Source: Deltaproteobacteria bacterium | GTDB lineage: Bacteria; Desulfobacterota; Dissulfuribacteria; Dissulfuribacterales; UBA3076 | Length of the DNA stretch: 10,002 nt | NCBI GenBank assembly: GCA_027004315.1 | Contig: JALTHV010000172.1 | Span: forward strand, 1-10,002 | Reading direction: 5' to 3' | Shown here: positions 6,264 to 10,002 of the stretch, piece after piece | Numbering within the stretch: position 1 is the first letter of the stretch | How the letters are laid out: each line of letters starts with the position of its first letter | Position numbers and translations under genes: made by a program | Notes under the pieces: generated by a model | What the model saw: the letters and a program-made list of their open reading frames with translations, nothing else | Databases searched by the model: none | Told to the model about the DNA's origin: nothing

Positions 6264-6386
6264 AAATCGTTTCCAGAAGGGGCACCCTGTGATCGGCTAC
6301 CAAAAATGAAGCCCCCAACGTAACCGTTCACGCCCCGGCCAGGAAGGGAATGTGAAGGGTCATCCCCCAGCTTATTGAGAAGTTAT
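6264..6386 (-). mobile_element. remnant of a related element end, interrupted by a 44-bp mini-element
   Basis: Read on the minus strand, this begins ATAACTTCTCAATAAG (6371-6386), a slightly decayed form of the 18-bp end of copy 2. After removal of the inserted mini-element it continues GTTGGGGGCTTCATTTTTGG (6300-6319), then TAGCCGATCAC. This closely parallels the left flank of copy 2 (2720-2746). It lacks the central hairpin, so it appears to be a deleted or shuffled end segment abutting copy 4. The exact boundary with copy 4 at 6263/6264 is uncertain. Confidence 0.6.
6312..6371. mobile_element. 44-bp mini-derivative of the MITE (6320-6363) with 8-bp target duplication
   Basis: GTAACCGTTCACGCCCCGGCC at 6320-6340 matches the outer part of the left arm. 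AATGTGAAGGGTCAT at 6349-6363 matches the inverted left end of copy 3 (AATGTGAAGGGTTAC) at 13 of 15 positions. The entire hairpin and loop are missing. Flanking 8-mers are CCCCCAAC (6312-6319) and CCCCCAGC (6364-6371), seven of eight identical. Removing the 44 bp and one flank restores CCCCCAACTTATTGAGAAGTTA, which matches the inverted end of copy 2. The pre-insertion site is thus visible in the same window. Confidence 0.72.
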
Positions 6387-6397
6387 GCATAGTGTTG

Positions 6398-6898
6398 CTA
6401 TGTGGCTGAAAGTAGTATATGCCTCACTCGAAGGTCTCTTGTATCTACCAGGGCCCAGCCAGGGGGCTCTTTTTTGCCCAATATTTCGCCAGGGTTGAGG
6501 AGCAAGGTATTATCCATGTGCTCCAAATGCCAGCGATGGGTGTGACCATAGCAGACTATCTGAAAATCCCTGGATCTTGCAATGGCATAGGCAACCTGTG
6601 GGTCATGGATCCAGGCAAGAGAGACTCCTTCTATATCAAGTCGTCCCAGCCAACCATGGAGCCTGACCTTACCTCTCCTGGCAAGACACGCCTCTGTGAG
6701 AAGGACCTGATCTCCTGAGTTATTGCCCAAAACGAGGTGGATTTGGCCCTGGAAGTCATCCAGTTCCTCTAACATAAATGGTGAAATCAGGTCCCCACAG
6801 TGGACTATCACCTCTGCCCCCAGATCATTTGCCTGTTTCACTGCCTTGCGCAGGTGCCAAATATGATCGTGGCTATCACTGAATACGGCTATTTTCAT
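6398..6898 (-). CDS. YfcE/MJ0936-family metallophosphoesterase
   Basis: This 166-residue protein is a small, single-domain calcineurin-like phosphoesterase expected in the cytoplasm. It carries the family metal-binding motifs in order: SDSHD (7-11, with D8 and H10), HCGDL (33-37, D36), GNN (58-60), H98 in WIHDP and GHTH (118-121). Members of the YfcE/MJ0936 family hydrolyse phosphodiesters such as bis-p-nitrophenyl phosphate using Mn or similar metals, but their natural substrates are largely unknown. The ATG at 6898 is 25 bp downstream of the cfa stop on the same strand, so it is probably co-transcribed with cfa. The stop is followed immediately by the repeat cluster. The family call is firm; the substrate is unknown. 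Confidence 0.92.
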   Translation of the reverse strand: MKIAVFSDSHDHIWHLRKAVKQANDLGAEVIVHCGDLISPFMLEELDDFQGQIHLVLGNNSGDQVLLTEACLARRGKVRLHGWLGRLDIEGVSLAWIHDPQVAYAIARSRDFQIVCYGHTHRWHLEHMDNTLLLNPGEILGKKEPPGWALVDTRDLRVRHILLSAT

Positions 6899-6923
6899 CC
6901 CTTATCATCCCAAACATTCATGG

Positions 6924-8147
6924 CTAGGATTTCGTCACTCCTGGGGATGAAATGGGAGCACTATTTCTCATGAGGGGCCAGTCCTCCCTGCGTCCAAGCG
7001 AATAAAGGAGCTGAAAGACATGGAGTGATTCATGCCGGAATGACCTCTGGGAGGCATTGAGATAAAGTCTCCACATCCTCACAAATCTCTCTCCCATCAT
7101 CTGTTTGATCTGCGAGACGTTTGCCTCAAAACGCCTTATCCACTGGCCTAGTGTCAGATCGTAGTGGTGCCTAAGGTCCTCCAGGTCTACAAAATCCAGA
7201 CCTACATCCTCCGCGGCTTCCATGGTCTCGCCAAGAGATGGGATATATCCACCTGGGAATATATATTTTTGTATCCAGGGGTCTGTATCCTTGGGCTTTA
7301 TACGCCCGATGCTGTGCAGCAACAAGATACCTCTGTGACGGAGCAATCTTGCCACTTTTTCAAAAAAGACAGGGATATTCCCCCTGCCAAGATGCTCAAA
7401 CATGCCGACGGACACTATCCGATCAAAGCTTTCATGCTCTTTATCCGGAATCTCCCGATAGTCCTGTAAGCGAATCTCGACCTTATCAGACAGACCTTCT
7501 TTTTTTATCCGCTGGCATCCCAGCTCATACTGCTTTGCCCCAAGGGTCAATCCAACTGCATGCACTCCATAAGACTTGGCGGCCTCCATTGCGAGGCTCC
7601 CCCACCCACATCCAATATCGAGCAGCCTCTGCCCAGGCCGCAACCTGAGCTTATTAAGCGTATGGTGTATCTTCTGTAGCTGTGCCTGTTCCAGGGAATC
7701 ATTGTCACAACCGAAATATGCGCATGAATAGTTAAGGCCCTGATCAAGCCACAGCCGGTAAAAGGAGTTCCCTATATCATAATGGGCCTGCACATCTCTT
7801 TTTGTCTGTCTCAGACCTGTCTTATGTCTCAAATTCAACCAGTAGAGGCGTACCTTTTGTCTTGGAGAGAACCTGGAAAAGAGGTCTTCTTGATAGGCCA
7901 GGCGCATTACCTCACCCAGGTCCCCATCTATCTCTATGTCTCCTTTCATATAGGCCTCTCCAAACCCCATAGACAGGTCAGTCAGCAAGGCATCCGGGGC
8001 ATCCGGAACCTTGAAGTGTATAACGAAGGCCGGAGGCCCTTCCCCAAAAGATAGTTCAGAGCCATCCCAAAACTGCACCTTACATGGGACTGAAGACCCT
8101 TTTCCCAAAAGAGACAAAAGCAATTCTTTGGCCTGCTTGATTTCCAT
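6924..8147 (-). CDS. cfa: cyclopropane-fatty-acyl-phospholipid synthase
   Basis: Cfa uses S-adenosylmethionine to add a methylene bridge to unsaturated acyl chains of membrane phospholipids. Residue numbers here count from ATG 8147 (407 residues). An N-terminal lipid-binding domain (about 1-125) includes SMGFGEAYMKGDIEIDGDL (59-77). It is followed by the catalytic domain, with QAHYDIGNSFYRLWLD, LNYSCAYF, the SAM-binding LLDIGCGWGSLA, VSVGMFEHLG, and the late FPGGYIPSL motif. The frame is open upstream to an ATG at 8246, adding 33 residues of no recognisable homology. I prefer 8147 because AGGAGA lies ten bases before it, while the 8246 start lacks a ribosome binding site. Function is firm; the start is uncertain. 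Confidence 0.95.
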   Translation of the reverse strand: MEIKQAKELLLSLLGKGSSVPCKVQFWDGSELSFGEGPPAFVIHFKVPDAPDALLTDLSMGFGEAYMKGDIEIDGDLGEVMRLAYQEDLFSRFSPRQKVRLYWLNLRHKTGLRQTKRDVQAHYDIGNSFYRLWLDQGLNYSCAYFGCDNDSLEQAQLQKIHHTLNKLRLRPGQRLLDIGCGWGSLAMEAAKSYGVHAVGLTLGAKQYELGCQRIKKEGLSDKVEIRLQDYREIPDKEHESFDRIVSVGMFEHLGRGNIPVFFEKVARLLRHRGILLLHSIGRIKPKDTDPWIQKYIFPGGYIPSLGETMEAAEDVGLDFVDLEDLRHHYDLTLGQWIRRFEANVSQIKQMMGERFVRMWRLYLNASQRSFRHESLHVFQLLYSLGRREDWPLMRNSAPISSPGVTKS

Positions 8148-8313
8148 GTTATCCCTATCTCCTGCCTCCTTCACAGGACCCAAAATTTTGTTCAAGGGCA
8201 GAAAGCGAGAGCGAAAAAGGATCATATGTTTGGGATGTATGGACATTTTTCACTAAAAGGCAACATGACCATCGGGCAAAAGATGAGTTCTGTAAAGGGA
8301 ATCTATATCAAAA

Positions 8314-8341
8314 AATATAAGACCGAATTTTATTTTGTCAC
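8314..8341 (-). promoter_or_regulatory. candidate promoter for cfa and the phosphoesterase gene
   Basis: On the minus strand, GTGACA (8336-8341) and TATATT (8314-8319) are separated by 16 bp. Each matches the sigma70 consensus at five of six bases. Transcription would start near 8307, leaving a leader of about 160 nt to the preferred cfa start or about 60 nt to the upstream ATG. The rest of the 8247-8423 gap is AT-rich; no other structure was recognised there and no clear terminator for kamA was seen. Confidence 0.4.
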
Positions 8342-8423
8342 TTTAGATTTTGCCTAAAAAATAAGACTCCCTACCAAGACGTAGAAGATAGAGATAAAAA
8401 GACCGATTGGGTTGGGTAAAAGA

Positions 8424-9560
8424 CTATGGCGGGGTATCTGCCCCTCCAGGACAGGAATATCTTACGATTTTCCCTTCATAGGTACGAAATACTGCCTCAT
8501 CTCTGTCGATATTGAGTAGATATGAAGGCATCATAGGGGCCTTCCCGCCACCCGTTGGCAGATCTACTACAAAGTTTGGGATACAGAGCCCACCTATCTC
8601 ACCCCACAGCCTCTCCATGATCTCTATGCCCTTCCTGATATCTGTTCGAAAGTGATCTGTCCCCTTTACTGCATCGCAGTGAAACAGGTAGTAAGGCCTT
8701 ACCATGATCTTCTCAAGCCCACAAAAGAGGGCTCGCATCACTTCGGGGGAATCATTAATTCCCTTTAACAATACAGTCTGATTGGATACCGGTATCCCGA
8801 CCTTGAGGAGTCTTTCGCATGCCTTTGTGGACTCAGGCGTAATCTCTCTGGGGTGATTAAAATGTGTATTTACCCAGAGAGGCCGGTGTCGGGCCAACAT
8901 CTGGCATAGATCGTCGGTTATGCGCATGGGGAGTACTACAGGGATCCTGGTACCAATACGCAATACCTCCACATGGGGTATTGCCTCCATAGATCCCAGG
9001 AATTCATCTAACAGCCCTGGATTCATTGTCAGAGGATCTCCTCCAGAGACTATGACCTCACGGATATGGGAATTGCTGGCTACATAGTCCACCATATGGC
9101 CCAGGGCATCCCTTGTATTCCCAGCCTCTGGATTTTTCCATGTACGCTTTCGGTTGCAGTGACGGCAATATGTAGCACATGTGTTGGTCACCATGGCCAA
9201 TACACGATCCGGATATCTGTGGATCAGACCGGGCACTGGCATATGTATCTGTTCAGCCAGGGGGTCTTTTTCTGAACCTGGAAGAGAAAATGTGATCTCT
9301 CTGGGATCGGGGATGCACTGCCTTCTGATGGGGTCATTGGGATCTGACCAGTCGATCAAGGAGAGGTAATAGGGAGTAACGGCATATCTATATTCTGATA
9401 TAAGATCTCTATAGAGCCCTGTCTCAGAAGGAGTAAGCCGCAAAAGTTTTGATAAGGCACTGAGTCCTTTAATACGGTTGGAAAACTGCCAGCGCCAATC
9501 AGACTCTTCATCAGGAGTGGCAGACGGAATTATCTCTGTAGCTAGACAGGGCTGATACAT
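8424..9560 (-). CDS. kamA: KamA-family radical SAM aminomutase (lysine 2,3-aminomutase type)
   Basis: The 378-residue product is a radical SAM, PLP-dependent aminomutase that probably interconverts L-lysine and L-beta-lysine. The iron-sulfur cluster motif is C128-x3-C132-x2-C135 in NTCATYCRHCNRKR. Also visible are SGGDPL (172-177), TRIPVVLP (204-211), RPYYLFHCD (288-296) and VVDLPTGGGKAP (331-342). K340 corresponds to the PLP lysine of clostridial lysine 2,3-aminomutase. D296 and D333 match the two aspartates that bind the lysine side-chain amino group there; glutamate 2,3-aminomutases replace them. The protein is about 40 residues shorter than the clostridial enzyme, mainly at the C-terminus. 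No beta-lysine acetyltransferase gene is nearby, so the pathway is open. EpmB, which modifies elongation factor P, is a less likely alternative. Confidence 0.9.
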   Translation of the reverse strand: MYQPCLATEIIPSATPDEESDWRWQFSNRIKGLSALSKLLRLTPSETGLYRDLISEYRYAVTPYYLSLIDWSDPNDPIRRQCIPDPREITFSLPGSEKDPLAEQIHMPVPGLIHRYPDRVLAMVTNTCATYCRHCNRKRTWKNPEAGNTRDALGHMVDYVASNSHIREVIVSGGDPLTMNPGLLDEFLGSMEAIPHVEVLRIGTRIPVVLPMRITDDLCQMLARHRPLWVNTHFNHPREITPESTKACERLLKVGIPVSNQTVLLKGINDSPEVMRALFCGLEKIMVRPYYLFHCDAVKGTDHFRTDIRKGIEIMERLWGEIGGLCIPNFVVDLPTGGGKAPMMPSYLLNIDRDEAVFRTYEGKIVRYSCPGGADTPP

Positions 9561-9567
9561 ATCTATT

Positions 9568-9585
9568 AACTCAACTTTCTGAGTT
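9568..9585 (-). other. small hairpin in the kamA leader
   Basis: AACTCA (9568-9573) and TGAGTT (9580-9585) form a 6-bp stem with a 6-nt loop, ending 8 bp before the kamA ATG. On the minus strand it includes the GAG that is the only Shine-Dalgarno-like sequence, so it could hinder initiation. It is small enough to be chance. Confidence 0.25.
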
Positions 9586-9601
9586 GGTGTGCCGTCTTGA
9601 A

Positions 9602-9629
9602 ATTATAGATTATCTTTCTGTATTATCAA
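9602..9629 (-). promoter_or_regulatory. sigma70-type promoter of kamA
   Basis: On the minus strand TTGATA (9624-9629, five of six matches) and a perfect TATAAT (9602-9607) are separated by 16 bp. Transcription would begin near 9595, giving a 35-nt leader. This is the best promoter match in the window, and it indicates that kamA is transcribed separately from the upstream ade gene. Confidence 0.6.
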
Positions 9630-9703
9630 TCGTTATTTCGGCATATTGTTGATAAGAAGTTACCATGGATCAATATTGATGCTTTCGTAAAAAATTCAAA
9701 ATA

Positions 9704-9783
9704 TCACGCAAAGTCGCCAAGGCGCAAGGTTTTTTCTCTTAATAACAATAGATTGCCTTTGCGAGCTTTGCGCCTTTGCGTGA
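9704..9783. repeat. imperfect inverted repeat of the CACGCAAAG type in the ade-kamA gap
   Basis: TCACGCAAAG (9704-9713) is exactly complementary to CTTTGCGTGA (9774-9783). Inward from these, both arms are built from variants of GCGCAAAG, giving an imperfect stem of roughly 26 bp around an AT-rich centre of about 26 bp. Strings of this CACGCAAAGGCGC kind are, from memory, widespread in intergenic regions of many bacteria. It is unrelated in sequence to the hairpin elements elsewhere in the window. The remainder of the gap (9561-9878) shows only the kamA promoter and leader; I see no gene there. Confidence 0.65.
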
Positions 9784-9878
9784 GAAAAAGACTTTTTGCG
9801 AGGGCATTAATCAATATTAAATTCTGAATTATTGCCTTCTCTCTGTGTCCCGAGTGAGCAGCGCGAACTGCAGTGAAT

Positions 9879-10002
9879 TTATACAAACAGCGGCACAAAA
9901 TCGAATTTATTTACATCTACCAGGCCCATGTCAGTGAGCCTCAGGGCAGGGATAACAGGCAAGGCCATAAAGCTGAGGGTCATAAAGGGATTTTTCAAAG
10001 GA
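9879..10002 (-). CDS. ade: adenine deaminase, C-terminal fragment (gene continues beyond the window)
   Basis: Reading minus-strand codons from 10001 down to the TAA at 9879-9881 gives 41 codons ending in GLVDVNKFDFVPLFV. Preceding this is NPFMTLSFMALPVIPALRLTD. The PFMTLSF, LPVIP and GLVDV blocks are characteristic of the C-terminal end of bacterial adenine deaminase, which converts adenine to hypoxanthine and ammonia in purine salvage. The start and the metal-binding catalytic part lie outside the window, so activity cannot be judged. It points in the same direction as kamA, but a 318-bp gap with a strong kamA promoter separates them. Confidence 0.85.
   Translation of the reverse strand, partial: PLKNPFMTLSFMALPVIPALRLTDMGLVDVNKFDFVPLFV

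Noticed and set aside
6086..6397. 8-bp target duplication for copy 4
   Set aside because: GACTACAT on the left matches none of the 8-mers after the three possible right ends (6240, 6263, 6386), so no duplication is claimed.
7238..7648. 136-codon plus-strand frame inside cfa
   Set aside because: It overlaps the SAM-binding region of cfa, which is under clear protein constraint; no independent start signal or recognisable domain.
8148..8246. N-terminal extension of cfa from ATG 8246
   Set aside because: It has no ribosome binding site and no recognisable homology, whereas ATG 8147 has AGGAGA at good spacing; kept as an alternative start only.
9704..9898. 64-codon minus-strand frame in the ade-kamA gap
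   Set aside because: It overlaps the end of ade and is made largely of the CACGCAAAG inverted repeat; no protein features.

Overview
The window looks like ordinary chromosome from a Gram-negative bacterium. The lipoprotein signal peptide with a lipobox implies an outer membrane. The gene set (tsaD, DUF2062, YkgJ-type, DUF4292-like lipoprotein, aroB, YfcE-type phosphoesterase, cfa, kamA, ade), the roughly 50% G+C and the frequent ATA (Ile) and AGA/AGG (Arg) codons would fit a Desulfobacterota (former Deltaproteobacteria) genome. That placement is an impression, not a proof. No rRNA, tRNA, CRISPR array, phage module or autonomous transposase gene was found.

Layout. Positions 1-323 hold a mobile hairpin element and a possible promoter. 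Positions 324-1944 (+) hold tsaD, overlapped by a DUF2062 membrane protein gene. A YkgJ-type cysteine-cluster gene (1992-2642, -) converges on this pair. A repeat-rich gap (2643-3041) separates it from a DUF4292-like outer-membrane lipoprotein gene (3042-3935, -). That gene diverges from an unrecognised helical protein gene (4042-4767, +), which is followed by aroB (4961-6085, +). A nested cluster of repeats (6086-6397) separates aroB from three minus-strand genes: a metallophosphoesterase (6398-6898), cfa (6924-8147 or 8246) and kamA (8424-9560). The right edge (9879-10002, -) carries the last 41 codons of an adenine deaminase gene.

The genes are mainly housekeeping: tRNA modification, aromatic amino-acid synthesis, envelope lipid and lipoprotein functions, and amino-acid and purine metabolism. 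Few are functionally linked to one another. Likely transcription units are tsaD-DUF2062 and cfa-phosphoesterase. The 4042 gene and aroB may once have been closer neighbours.

The notable content is the intergenic DNA. Four copies of a non-autonomous element of about 150-200 bp occupy four separate gaps. Each is a 32-bp inverted repeat around a conserved, orientable loop of about 50 nt that itself contains two small hairpins. A fifth, 44-bp deletion derivative sits inside a remnant of a related element. Three of the five have ends beginning GTAAC and are flanked by 8-bp direct repeats (one perfect, two with 7 of 8 matches). This is the signature I associate with IS66-family transposition, so I interpret them as IS66-type MITEs. 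One copy lies immediately upstream of the aroB ribosome binding site, and its target duplication includes part of that site.
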